64,000 nucleotides of DNA, from NCBI RefSeq assembly GCF_001905005.1, contig NZ_LWKZ01000027.1, positions 124,001-188,000 of the forward strand. Reading direction: 5' to 3'. A model generated the notes under the pieces. That model saw only the letters and a list, made by a program, of their open reading frames with translations, searched no databases and was not told the DNA's origin. Made by a program: the position numbers and the translations under genes. Shown in pieces: positions 41,255 to 49,182 of this stretch (position 1 is the first letter of the stretch; each line of letters starts with the position of its first letter). The DNA comes from Streptomyces sp. CB02923 (GTDB lineage: Bacteria > Actinomycetota > Actinomycetes > Streptomycetales > Streptomycetaceae).

Positions 41255-41983
41255 GTGCAACACCTGGGCATCCTCGCGCACAGCGCCGAAGGAGCGGCAC
41301 TGTGCTTCCGGGCCTTCTGCCAGGAAGGAGCCGCCGAACTGGGGGCGTACGACCACCCGGACGTGACGCTGGACTGCGTCAGCATGGCGCGGAGCATGGC
41401 CGCCTGGGACGCCGGTGACCACCAGTCGGTCCGGGCGACGCTCGCCGGGAGCGTGGGGCGGCTCGCCCGCGCGGGCGCGGACTTCTTCGTCTGCCCGGAC
41501 AACACCGCCCACCTGGCGCTCGGGCTGCCCGGCGAGAAGCTGCCGCTGGCCGGGCTGCACATCGCCGAGGTGGTCGCCGAACGCGCCGCCCGGGACGGGC
41601 ACCGGCGGGTCGGCGTCCTGGGGACCGCGTACACGATGGACGGTTCGCTCTACGGGGACGCGCTGGGCTCCCGGGGCATCGCGGCCGAAGTGCCGGACGA
41701 GGACGACCGCCGTACCGTCCACCGGATCATCTTCGACGAGTTGGTGAACGGCGTGTTCACCGGGCCCGCGCGCCGGGAGTACGTACGTGTCATCGGCCGG
41801 CTGGCGGCACGCGGCTGCGACGCGGTCGCCCTCGTGTGCACGGAGATTCCGCTCCTGGTGACGCCGGAGGTCTCGCCGCTGCCGACGCTGGACTCGACGC
41901 GGCTGCTGGCACGCGCGGCCTTCGAGACCGCCGTCGGCCGGCGGGCGGCGCCGCGGTGGCGAGGCGGCCCGCTCGGGGGCTGA
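41255..41983 (+). CDS. Aspartate/glutamate racemase family protein
   Basis: 242 residues from GTG 41255. The two active-site cysteines are visible in VCPDNTAH (Cys80, CxNTxH pattern of aspartate racemases) and LVCTEIPLL. N-terminal LGILAHSAEGAALCFRAF resembles amino-acid racemases of the YgeA/RacX group. It is the last gene of the TetR-led plus-strand cluster, 127 bp after the phosphotriesterase-like gene. Its stop lies in a 34-35-bp tandem repeat that repeats the TGA. Confidence 0.83.
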   Translation: MQHLGILAHSAEGAALCFRAFCQEGAAELGAYDHPDVTLDCVSMARSMAAWDAGDHQSVRATLAGSVGRLARAGADFFVCPDNTAHLALGLPGEKLPLAGLHIAEVVAERAARDGHRRVGVLGTAYTMDGSLYGDALGSRGIAAEVPDEDDRRTVHRIIFDELVNGVFTGPARREYVRVIGRLAARGCDAVALVCTEIPLLVTPEVSPLPTLDSTRLLARAAFETAVGRRAAPRWRGGPLGG

Positions 41984-42060
41984 CGTGGCGTGGCGGGCCG
42001 GTCCGGCCGAGGACTGACGTGGCGATGGCGGGGCGGCCCGGCCGGGGGCTGATGTGGCGT
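41970..42060. repeat. 34-35-bp imperfect tandem repeat, each copy with a TGA
   Basis: ctgacgtggcg-type units have TGA at 41981, 42015 and 42050 and fill the space between the convergent racemase and ROK genes. The first TGA is the racemase stop. Confidence 0.7.
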
Positions 42061-42081
42061 GGCGGTTGGCGCCGCGGCCGT

Positions 42082-43341
42082 TCAGCCGGGTTCGTCTCCA
42101 GCGCTCCGGTCCTCCTCCGCGCCGTTCTCCAGGACCACCAGCGGATCGTCCAGCACCGGCTGCCACGCCAGCTCCGCCGCGCCGACCAGGCTGTTGTGGT
42201 CGAGCGTGCACGGCAGGATCGGTACGCCGCCGCTGCGTCCCCACAGGCTGCGCTCGGCGACGACGGCCCGCAGGCGTTCCGGGTCGGCGCCCAGGAGTTC
42301 GCGGTGCAGGCCGCCGAGGATGATGCGGTCGGGGTTGAGGATGTTGACGAGTCCGGCGATGCCCAGGCCCAGCCGGTCGATCAGCAGGTCGGCGGCGGCC
42401 CGTACGGACGGGTCCTGGTGCTCCTCGCGGAGCAGGTCGGTGGCCTGCCGGAGCAGCGAGCCCTCGGGGCCCGGCTCGCGGCCCGCGGCGCCCAGGAAGG
42501 CGAGCGGGTCCGCCTCGACGTCCAGGCAGCCGCGGCTGCCGCAGTGGCAGGGCGCGCCCTCCGGGTTGACGGTCAGGTGGCCGACCTCCAGGGCCAGCCC
42601 CGAACTTCCGCTGTGCAGACGGCCGTCCAGGACCAGCGCGCCGCCGACGCCCCGGTGCCCGGAGGCGACGCACAGCAGGTCGCGGGCGCCGCGGCCGGCG
42701 CCGTGCCGGTGTTCGGCCAGTGCGGCGAGGTTGACGTCATTGCCCGTGAAGCCGACCGCCTCGGTGACCCCGGGGATGCCGGCCTCGGCGAGGGCATGCC
42801 GGAAGAGGCGGCGTACGGGGGCGCCCGAAGGCCAGGCCAGATGCAGCGGGTTGAGTGCCTCGCCGTCGGGTTCGGCGACGGCGGACGGGATGGCGAGCGC
42901 CGCGCCGAGGCAGCGCCGCCCGGTCCGTTCCAGCAGGCCGGAGCCGGCTGCCACCGCCTCGGCCAGTACGTGCGCGGGGTCGGCGGGGATCGTGCCGCAG
43001 CCGCTGACGGTGGCCACGATGCGCCCGCCGAGGCCGACCAGCGCGACGCGGAAGCCGTCGGCGTGGATCTGTCCGGCGAGCACGACGGGGCCGTTCTCGT
43101 CGAGGAACAGCCGGTGCGACGGGCGGCCTTGGGACCCTGCCGAGGAGGTCGGGCGGGAGTCGACGGTGATCAGCCCGAGCGCTTCCAGCTCCGCCGCCAC
43201 CGCGCCCGCGGTGGCCCGGGTCACGCCGAGTTCCGAGGTCAGGACGGCACGGGTGGGCGCGCGCCCGGTGTGTACGAGCTCCAGTGCGGGCCCGAGGGCG
43301 CTGCGGCCCCGCTCCAGCCTGGTTGTCCGAGTGTGGGTCAC
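42082..43341 (-). CDS. ROK family transcriptional regulator
   Basis: 419 residues from GTG 43341. N-terminal winged helix (LELVHTGRAPTRAVLTSELGVTRATAGAVAAELEALGLI in parts) is fused to a ROK sugar-kinase-like domain. The zinc motif CHCGSRGCLD (ROK consensus CxCGxxGCxE, here Asp at the end) and the nucleotide/sugar part (GLALEVGHLTVNPEGAPC) are present. NagC/Mlc/XylR-type repressors of sugar genes. No sugar operon is adjacent. An AT-rich dyad at 43356-43376 may be its operator. Confidence 0.9.
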   Translation of the reverse strand: MTHTRTTRLERGRSALGPALELVHTGRAPTRAVLTSELGVTRATAGAVAAELEALGLITVDSRPTSSAGSQGRPSHRLFLDENGPVVLAGQIHADGFRVALVGLGGRIVATVSGCGTIPADPAHVLAEAVAAGSGLLERTGRRCLGAALAIPSAVAEPDGEALNPLHLAWPSGAPVRRLFRHALAEAGIPGVTEAVGFTGNDVNLAALAEHRHGAGRGARDLLCVASGHRGVGGALVLDGRLHSGSSGLALEVGHLTVNPEGAPCHCGSRGCLDVEADPLAFLGAAGREPGPEGSLLRQATDLLREEHQDPSVRAAADLLIDRLGLGIAGLVNILNPDRIILGGLHRELLGADPERLRAVVAERSLWGRSGGVPILPCTLDHNSLVGAAELAWQPVLDDPLVVLENGAEEDRSAGDEPG

Positions 43342-43686
43342 GGCCCCATTCTCACTTTGTGCCGACGGTAAACAAAATACGGGCCACTCTTCCGGGGAAC
43401 GCGGCGCGCCGGACACGGCGCCCCGGACACGGCGCGCATCGCGTACGGCCGGGTGCGGGGCGGCGCGTACCGGTGGCGTCCGGGTGCGCCTACCGCACGA
43501 CACGTACAGGCCCGTACGCGGGAGTCGATATGCGGATGCCGGGTACCCGGCCTGTCGGAAGGGCCCGTACGCGGACCATAATTGGCTACTTGGTCACGGA
43601 TTCGGCCAGGGCACCCGGCCGGAGCGCGCCGGAGCGCGAGACGCGCACGCCGGAGCTGTCCGGCCACCCCGACACCTGGGGGCTGC
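43342..43686. other. Divergent intergenic region
   Basis: No gene seen. Contains the candidate ROK operator, several gtacgc/gcgtac stretches and the promoter region of the SCO4225-like gene. A strong local A/T patch (aattggctacttgg, 43579-43592) may be a -10 region. Confidence 0.4.
43356..43376. promoter_or_regulatory. Inverted repeat, candidate ROK operator
   Basis: tttgt-11 nt-acaaa, 15 nt upstream of the ROK GTG start, in one of the few A/T-rich spots. ROK repressors favour such sites. Confidence 0.4.
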
Positions 43687-44070
43687 ATGAACGTCACACC
43701 CCGGCTGCGCGGACCCGCGCGGCTGATGTTCGGCAATCCGGTCTCGCTCGTCTACCTGGCGCTGGTGGTCGCGGCGGTGCTCTTCGCCTTGGTGGACATG
43801 GTCTTCGTGCGGCATCAGGACGCCTCGTTCGCCGGCATCTGGGCGGTGCTGCTCACCTCGCCCACGGTCTTCCCGCTCTGGCTCGCCGGTGACGCGATGT
43901 GGGGTGAGGCCGGCTCGCCGCAGTGGTATTCGGTGCTGACGCTGGTCGTCGCCGCCCTGGTCAACGCGCTGCTGCTCGGGCTGCTCCAGCGTGCGCTGCG
44001 CGGGCGGCCGGGCGGGCGCGGGGCCGTTGTCAGTGGTGGCTGGCACACTCAGCGGCATGGAGATTACTGA
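43687..44070 (+). CDS. SCO4225-family membrane protein
   Basis: 127 residues from ATG 43687. Three helices (SLVYLALVVAAVLFALVDMV, AVLLTSPTVFPLWLAGDAM, SVLTLVVAALVNALLLGLL); VRHQDASFAGIWAVLLTSPT is the hallmark of a Streptomyces family named after SCO4225. Function unknown. It overlaps the next gene by 14 bp. Confidence 0.8.
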   Translation: MNVTPRLRGPARLMFGNPVSLVYLALVVAAVLFALVDMVFVRHQDASFAGIWAVLLTSPTVFPLWLAGDAMWGEAGSPQWYSVLTLVVAALVNALLLGLLQRALRGRPGGRGAVVSGGWHTQRHGDY

Positions 44071-44821
44071 CTTCACCGCGTACCTGGAGCAGGACGGGCA
44101 ACTCCTCGCGGACGCCGCCGAGCAGGCGGGGGCCGATGCACCGGTGCCGACCTGCCCGGAGTGGCGGGTGCGGGATCTGCTCACCCACACCGGCCGGGTG
44201 CACCGCTGGGCGACGGGCCACGTCGAGCACGGCCACCGGCGGCCGGTCCCGCCGCCCGCGGACCCGGAGCTGCCCGACGAGCAGCTCCCCGACTGGCTGC
44301 GTGACGGCTGCCGGACGCTGATGCGGGCGCTGCGCTCGGCCCCGGCGGACCTGTCGTGCTGGACCTTCCTGCCCGCGCCGTCCCCGCTGGCCTTCTGGGC
44401 GCGGCGCCAGGCCCACGAGACGGCGGTGCACCGCGCCGACGCCGAGGCGGCGCTCGGCGCGGGCATCACCGCCTCCGCGCCCGCCTTCGCCGTCGACGGC
44501 ATCGACGAGCTGCTCGTCGGCATGCAGGCGCGGGAGCGCAGCACACTGCGTACGGAGGCGCCGAAGACGCTTCTGATACGGGCCACGGGCGCGCCCGGAG
44601 CGGCGGATGCAGCCTGGACGGTGCTGCTGTCGGACGCGCCGCCGCGCGCGGAGCGCATACCGGACCCGGCGGCGCCGGGCGGCGCCGTGCCGGACTGTGT
44701 GATCGAGGGCCCCTCCCCCGACCTGTACCTCGCACTGTGGAACCGCCGCCCGCTGGACGGCCTCACGATCACCGGCGATACCACTCTGGCCCGGCTGTGG
44801 CCGGAGCGCTCGGGCATCTGA
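44057..44821 (+). CDS. Mycothiol-dependent maleylpyruvate isomerase-family protein
   Basis: 254 residues from ATG 44057. DinB-like MDMPI fold: VPTCPEWRVRDLLTHTGRVHRWATGHV is the family's TCP-W-V-DL--H-G signature, and RRQAHETAVHRADAEAALG supplies the metal-binding HETxxHRxD. Family members use mycothiol as cofactor or bind metals in small-molecule detoxification; many Streptomyces paralogues are uncharacterised. Overlaps the preceding membrane protein gene, implying coupling. Confidence 0.88.
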   Translation: MEITDFTAYLEQDGQLLADAAEQAGADAPVPTCPEWRVRDLLTHTGRVHRWATGHVEHGHRRPVPPPADPELPDEQLPDWLRDGCRTLMRALRSAPADLSCWTFLPAPSPLAFWARRQAHETAVHRADAEAALGAGITASAPAFAVDGIDELLVGMQARERSTLRTEAPKTLLIRATGAPGAADAAWTVLLSDAPPRAERIPDPAAPGGAVPDCVIEGPSPDLYLALWNRRPLDGLTITGDTTLARLWPERSGI

Positions 44822-45123
44822 CGGCCACCGCACGACGCGCCGGTCCGGCCCTCGGGACTGCTGTGCCCTGCCGCCCCGCCCGGGTGCTGCCGCGCCCGGG
44901 TGCAGCCGCGCCCGTCACGGCGTCATCCACCGGATGCGTGCGGAGCCCGGCGCCGCACGCGAGTCGCACTGACACAGATCGTCAACTGATCGACTCTCCC
45001 GGGACTGGTCGCTGTGCTGATCCTGCATAGGGTTTTCAGGGAGGCGGCAGTGCGGCATTCGCGCACTCCGTCCACTGCCGCGCCGAGTGTTCAGGCGCCT
45101 CCACGAGAGAAGGAAGCACACCC
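44822..45123. other. Intergenic region with a short direct repeat
   Basis: No gene seen. cgggtgctgccgcgcc and cgggtgcagccgcgcc form a 17-bp direct repeat at 44881-44914. The last 100 nt hold the promoter of the quinone reductase gene, with a gatcgtcaactgatcg stretch at 44977-44992 that could bind a regulator. Confidence 0.4.
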
Positions 45124-46032
45124 ATGCGCGCCCTTGTGGTCGATCACGGCGAGGCCGGACCCGTCCGCTTCGCCGATGTCGATGAGCCCGTGCCGTCCAG
45201 CGACGAGGCGCTGGTCGAGATACGGCACATCGCTCTCAACTTCGGAGAGCTGAATTACGTGCACCAGTGGCCGGCCGGCGCTGTGCACGGCCACGACGCG
45301 GCCGGCGTCGTGGTGCGCGCCGCGTCCGACGGCTCGGGGCCGCCCGAAGGTACGCGCGTCGCACTGGGGATGTCCGCCCACGCGTGGGCGGAGCGGGTGG
45401 CGGTCGGGCCCGCCTCGCTCGGCACCGTCCCCGCGGGCGTGGATCTGGCCGACAGCGCCGCGCTGGGGATCGCCGGAGTCACCGCGCTGCGGGTGCTGCG
45501 CAAGCGTTCCCTGCTGGCGCGCGACGTCCTGATCACCGGCGCCAGCGGGGGCGTGGGGCACTTCGCCGTCCAGTTGGCGGCGCTGGCGGGCGCCCGGGTG
45601 ACGGCACACGTGGGTTCGCCGGACCGGGCCGCCGGACTCCGCGAACTGGGGGCCGACAAGGTCCTGACCGACCTGGCCGAGACCGAGTGCCGCTTCGACC
45701 TCGTCCTGGACACGGTCGGTGGGCCGCTGACGGTCCAGGCGTGGAATTCCCTCGCCGAGGGCGGCACCATCCACGTGGTCGGTTACTCCTCGGGGCAGGA
45801 CACCACGTTCCCGTCAGGGATCTTGTTCGGCTTCGGCGAACCCCGCAGCATCGCCACCTACGGCGACATGACGCCGACCAGCGGGGAGCTGACGGACCTG
45901 CTGGGCCTCGTGGCCGCCGGGAAGCTCTCGGTCCCGGTCGGACTGCGAGGCGACTGGCAGGACGTGGACGACGCCGTCCGGGCACTGTTCGCGCGGAAGG
46001 TACACGGAAAGATCGTTCTTGACGTGGTCTGA
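45124..46032 (+). CDS. NADPH:quinone oxidoreductase-like MDR protein
   Basis: 302 residues, shorter than zinc alcohol dehydrogenases and without the structural zinc cysteines, so a zinc-independent quinone reductase/enoyl reductase type. GroES-like N-terminal domain (ALNFGELNYVHQWPAGAVHGHDAAGVV), NADPH-binding VLITGASGGVGHFAVQLAALAGARV and C-terminal KVHGKIVLDVV are typical. It lies 23 bp before an AraC regulator gene in the same direction, which may control it. Substrate unknown. Confidence 0.88.
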   Translation: MRALVVDHGEAGPVRFADVDEPVPSSDEALVEIRHIALNFGELNYVHQWPAGAVHGHDAAGVVVRAASDGSGPPEGTRVALGMSAHAWAERVAVGPASLGTVPAGVDLADSAALGIAGVTALRVLRKRSLLARDVLITGASGGVGHFAVQLAALAGARVTAHVGSPDRAAGLRELGADKVLTDLAETECRFDLVLDTVGGPLTVQAWNSLAEGGTIHVVGYSSGQDTTFPSGILFGFGEPRSIATYGDMTPTSGELTDLLGLVAAGKLSVPVGLRGDWQDVDDAVRALFARKVHGKIVLDVV

Positions 46033-46055
46033 CGCCCGACGACGAGAAGGGAACG

Positions 46056-46973
46056 ATGGACGTACTCGCGGAGGCCTTGCGTGTATCGGGTGCGCGAGGG
46101 GCGCTCGGGGTCGTACTGAAGGCCGGCGGAACCTGGGGCCTGCGGCTGGACTCCGCTCCGGGAGCTGCACTGCACGTGGTGTCCCGGGGCACGATGTGGC
46201 TCCACGTCCCGGGCGGGAGGCCCCTGGAGGTGCAGGCAGGAGACGCCGTCCTGCTGCCGCCTGGCACCGCCCACGGGATAGCCGGCGGGTCCGGTACGAC
46301 GATGAGTCCCTGTGACCGGAAGGCGACGGACCAGGCCCTCACCGACGGCAGCCCCCTGCACCTGGGCTCGGCGCCGGCGCAGACGGAAGTGCTCGTCCTG
46401 CGCTATGAGCAGGACCCGGAGGTGAGCACGCCGGTGCTCACCTCCCTCGTCCGGCCGATGCACGTCACGAGCCGGGAGAACACCCAGCTCAGAATGACCG
46501 TCGAGCTTCTCACGGCGGAGCTCGCACAGCCGCAGATCGGCACCACCGCCGCCGTCAACAGCATCGTCGACCTTCTGCTCATCCAGTTCGTACGCGTCTG
46601 GCTGGCCCGCCACCCGGAGGAGCAGTCCGGCTCATGGCTGGGCGCGATGCGTGATCCGGTCGTGCGCGACGCCCTGGCATGTGTCCACGCCCGGCCGGAA
46701 CACCCCTGGACCACCGAGTCCCTGGCGGCCGCTACGGCGGTCTCCCGAACGACGCTGTCCAGGCACTTCCGGTCCGCGCTCGGACAGACGCCGGGCGCGT
46801 ACGTGACGCAGTGGCGCATGGACCTGGCGTCCGTCCGGCTCCGCGACACCGACGAGCCGGTCGAGTCGATCTCCGGCACGGTCGGCTACGCCTCGCCGCA
46901 CGCTTTCAGCCGTGCCTTCCGACGTGCCCGGGGCATGCCCCCGGGCGAGTACCGTTCTCGACTTCGCAAGTGA
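46056..46973 (+). CDS. AraC family regulator with cupin sensor domain
   Basis: 305 residues. Residues 1-120 form an AraC_binding_2/cupin_6-type sensor (LHVVSRGTMWLHVPGGRPLEVQAGDAVLLPPGTAHGI in parts). The C-terminal 100 residues carry the two AraC HTHs (WTTESLAAATAVSRTTLSRHFRSALGQTPGAYVTQWRM and PVESISGTVGYASPHAFSRAFRRARGMPPGEYR in parts). It follows the quinone reductase gene at 23 bp, so it is probably its co-transcribed regulator, as with many AraC/oxidoreductase pairs. Confidence 0.9.
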   Translation: MDVLAEALRVSGARGALGVVLKAGGTWGLRLDSAPGAALHVVSRGTMWLHVPGGRPLEVQAGDAVLLPPGTAHGIAGGSGTTMSPCDRKATDQALTDGSPLHLGSAPAQTEVLVLRYEQDPEVSTPVLTSLVRPMHVTSRENTQLRMTVELLTAELAQPQIGTTAAVNSIVDLLLIQFVRVWLARHPEEQSGSWLGAMRDPVVRDALACVHARPEHPWTTESLAAATAVSRTTLSRHFRSALGQTPGAYVTQWRMDLASVRLRDTDEPVESISGTVGYASPHAFSRAFRRARGMPPGEYRSRLRK

Positions 46974-47001
46974 TCGCAGGCAGGCGATCACCGGCGACAC
47001 A

Positions 47002-47206
47002 GGTCAGCTCCCGCTGGAGGTCACGCTGGAGTTCGCCGACAGCGGCGAGGGTCTGCACCATGAACTTGACGGTGGACAGCCTCGATCCCGGCCTCGTCCA
47101 GGACGAGCTTCTGCCGGGCGGTCAGCTGCCGGCCGGTCGGCTGCCGGGCTGCTGGTCCATCGGCTGCTGGCCGGTCGAGACCCGCTCGTAGACCAGGTTC
47201 GCCGCA
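47002..47206 (-). pseudogene. Decayed serine recombinase/resolvase
   Basis: Three fragments of a resolvase-type recombinase can be read on the minus strand in shifting frames: ANLVYERVSTGQQ (the catalytic-Ser N-terminus; Ser in RVST), then LTARQKLVLDEAGIE, then after an apparent internal deletion LSTVKFMVQTLAAVGELQR with DLQRELT. This block matches the dimerisation-helix end of the catalytic domain. There is no continuous frame and the middle and DNA-binding part are missing. It is a relic of a mobile element next to the tetR/monooxygenase pair. Confidence 0.6.
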
Positions 47207-47235
47207 GGGGCCCCTTCCGTACGGAGGACCGGGCC

Positions 47236-47859
47236 CTATCGGTCGTCCGTCGAACCCTGTCGGCGATCACCATCGGATCTGATGGGATCCGGCCTCGTGG
47301 TGCGGTGCACCAGGCCGTCCAGGATGAGGGTCAGGCCGGCCTCGAATGCCGACTCGTGGTCGATCACGGGCATGTCCGCCTGCGGTTCCGAGTCGTCGCC
47401 GGAGCCGGCGTCCGCCTGTTCCTCCAGGGCGCTGCCGACCGTGAAACGGCCGGCGGCCAGCATGGCCATCTGTGCGTCCCGCTCAGGCACTCCCGAGGTG
47501 ACCAGGAAGGTCATCTTGCGGCGGATCCGGTCGAGGTCGCCCGCGGGGGTGCTGCCCGCGTGGAGGCGTGCGCCGTCCCGGCGCATCAGCAGGGTGCGCC
47601 GGAAGCTTCGTGTGTTGTCCAGGAACCAGTCGCGCCAGTCGTCGTCGGGCGTCGGCAGCGGGGCGGCCGCATGCGGTGCCATCGCCGCCTCCGCCATGGC
47701 CGCGAGGAGGTCCTTCTTGGTGCGGAAGTACCAGTAGAGCGAGGGCTGTTCGACGCCCAGCCGCTTCGCCAGGCGCCGCGTACTGACCGTGTCCAGCCCG
47801 ACCTCGTCGAGCAGGTCGAGCGCTTCGGAGACGACGATCTCGCGGTTCACCTTGGTCAC
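47236..47859 (-). CDS. Tetracycline repressor-class TetR regulator
   Basis: 207 residues from GTG 47859, exactly the length of TetR(B). HTH STRRLAKRLGVEQPSLYWYF keeps tetracycline-repressor contacts Thr27, Arg28, Gln38, Pro39, Tyr42, Trp43 and Lys48 at the same numbers as I recall for TetR(B). The ligand domain has DNTRSFRRTLLMRRDGARLHAG with Asn82, Phe86 and His100 in place; His64 is replaced by Ala with His at 63. FTVGSALEEQ aligns with the TetR core. Two tetO-like operators lie in the divergent spacer. It probably represses itself and the divergent TetX-like flavoenzyme, with release by a tetracycline-type ligand; the ligand is inference. Confidence 0.88.
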   Translation of the reverse strand: MTKVNREIVVSEALDLLDEVGLDTVSTRRLAKRLGVEQPSLYWYFRTKKDLLAAMAEAAMAPHAAAPLPTPDDDWRDWFLDNTRSFRRTLLMRRDGARLHAGSTPAGDLDRIRRKMTFLVTSGVPERDAQMAMLAAGRFTVGSALEEQADAGSGDDSEPQADMPVIDHESAFEAGLTLILDGLVHRTTRPDPIRSDGDRRQGSTDDR

Positions 47860-47869
47860 GTTGACAAAA

Positions 47870-47882
47870 CTATCACTGATAG
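47870..47882. promoter_or_regulatory. tetO-like operator 1
   Basis: ctatcactgatag has perfect 6-bp arms and is the core of the classical tet operator (CTATCAgTGATAG). It overlaps a GATAGT -10-like box for tetR on the minus strand. Confidence 0.85.
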
Positions 47883-47900
47883 ATGACGCTGAAGAGGAAT

Positions 47901-47913
47901 CATTCACCGATAG
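47901..47913. promoter_or_regulatory. tetO-like operator 2 (degenerate)
   Basis: cattcaccgatag matches operator 1 at 10 of 13 positions, centre-to-centre 31 bp away (about 30 bp between the two operators of Tn10 tet). It overlaps a TAGATT -10-like box (47911-47916) for the monooxygenase. Confidence 0.65.
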
Positions 47914-47922
47914 ATTTTTGGG

Positions 47923-49182
47923 GTGACGGGCATGGCCGACGGATCGGGAGCGCGCCCCCTGCGGGTCCTCGTCGCCGGTGGCGGGATAGCGGGCCAGGCG
48001 CTGGCCTTCTGGCTCACGCGGGGCGGCCACAGCGTGACCGTCGCCGAACGCTTTCCGGCGCTGCGGGCCACCGGGGCGCAGGTCGACCTCCGCGGGCAGG
48101 GCATCGAGGCCGTCGAGCGGATGGGACTTCTGGACGCCGTCCGCGGCAGACTGGTGGACGAGGCGGGTGTCGCCTTCGTCGACGCGCGCGGCCGGGCCAA
48201 GGCGACGATCATGGCCAACACCTCCGGCCGCGGCCGGCAGAGCCTCACGTCCGAGTACGAGATCATGCGCGGTGACCTGGTACGCATCCTGCACGACGCC
48301 ACCAAGGACGACACCGGGTACGTCTTCGGCATGAGCGTGGACGGCTTCGAACAGGACGGACAGAAGGTCGTCGCGCACTTCTCCGACGGCTCCTCCGGCG
48401 AGTTCGACCTCCTGGTCGGCGCGGACGGGCAGGGATCGCGCATCCGTCGGGCGATCCTCCCCGCGGACTTCAACCCGTACCGGCGGATCGGCATCCACAT
48501 GGCCTACTGGTTCGTGCCGCGCACAGCGTCCGACAGCACCATCCGGGACACCTACATGGTCCCGGGCGGTCGTCAGATCATGCGCCGCAGCCACAACCCG
48601 ACCGAGACCCAGGTGTACTTCGTGATGCGGGAGGAGTCCGAGGAGGCCTCGGCGATCCACCGGGAGCCCGTCGAGCGCCAGCAGGAGTTCTGGGCCGGCC
48701 GGTTCCGCGACGCGGGGTGGCAGACCGAGCGCTTCATCGGCGGTATGCGGACGAGCCCCTTCTTCTACTCCCAGGAGATCGTCCAGGTCCGGACCGACAC
48801 CTGGTCCAAGGGCCGCGTGGTCCTCGTCGGCGACGCCGCCCACTGCGCTTCCCCGTACAGCGGCATGGGCGTCTCCGGCGGCCTGGTGGGCGCCTGCGTA
48901 CTGGCCGGCGAGATCAACCGGCACCCGGGCGACCTGCCGACCGCACTGGCAAACTACGACCGCGTGCTGCGGCCCTTCGCCGACGAGATCCAGGGCGGGG
49001 TGAATCCGCGTCTCCTGCGCCTGGGCATGCCGATGACCCAGCGCGCGATCGACGCCTTCCAGGCCGCCACCGCGCTGGCCTGCTTCCTGCGCGTTCCCGA
49101 TCTCGCCGCGCGCTTTTCGAAGGAGGACCGCGGCGGCAGCTGGCAGCTCCCCGAGAACCCGGCGCCGATCAGCACCGCCTGA
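47923..49182 (+). CDS. FAD-dependent monooxygenase, TetX-like
   Basis: 419 residues from GTG 47923; ATG 47932 also possible. Group A flavin monooxygenase: FAD motif VLVAGGGIAGQALAFWL at about residues 15-31, the EIMRGDLVRIL Arg segment, LLVGADGQGSRIRRA (DG motif) and GDAAHCASPYSGMGVSGG (second FAD motif). The N-terminal RATGAQVDLRGQGIEAVERMGLL and the overall order resemble TetX and Rox-type antibiotic-inactivating enzymes, but many catabolic hydroxylases share them. Divergent from a tetracycline-class TetR across two tetO-like sites, which points to tetracycline or a related polyketide as substrate. That is inference. Confidence 0.85.
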   Translation: MTGMADGSGARPLRVLVAGGGIAGQALAFWLTRGGHSVTVAERFPALRATGAQVDLRGQGIEAVERMGLLDAVRGRLVDEAGVAFVDARGRAKATIMANTSGRGRQSLTSEYEIMRGDLVRILHDATKDDTGYVFGMSVDGFEQDGQKVVAHFSDGSSGEFDLLVGADGQGSRIRRAILPADFNPYRRIGIHMAYWFVPRTASDSTIRDTYMVPGGRQIMRRSHNPTETQVYFVMREESEEASAIHREPVERQQEFWAGRFRDAGWQTERFIGGMRTSPFFYSQEIVQVRTDTWSKGRVVLVGDAAHCASPYSGMGVSGGLVGACVLAGEINRHPGDLPTALANYDRVLRPFADEIQGGVNPRLLRLGMPMTQRAIDAFQAATALACFLRVPDLAARFSKEDRGGSWQLPENPAPISTA

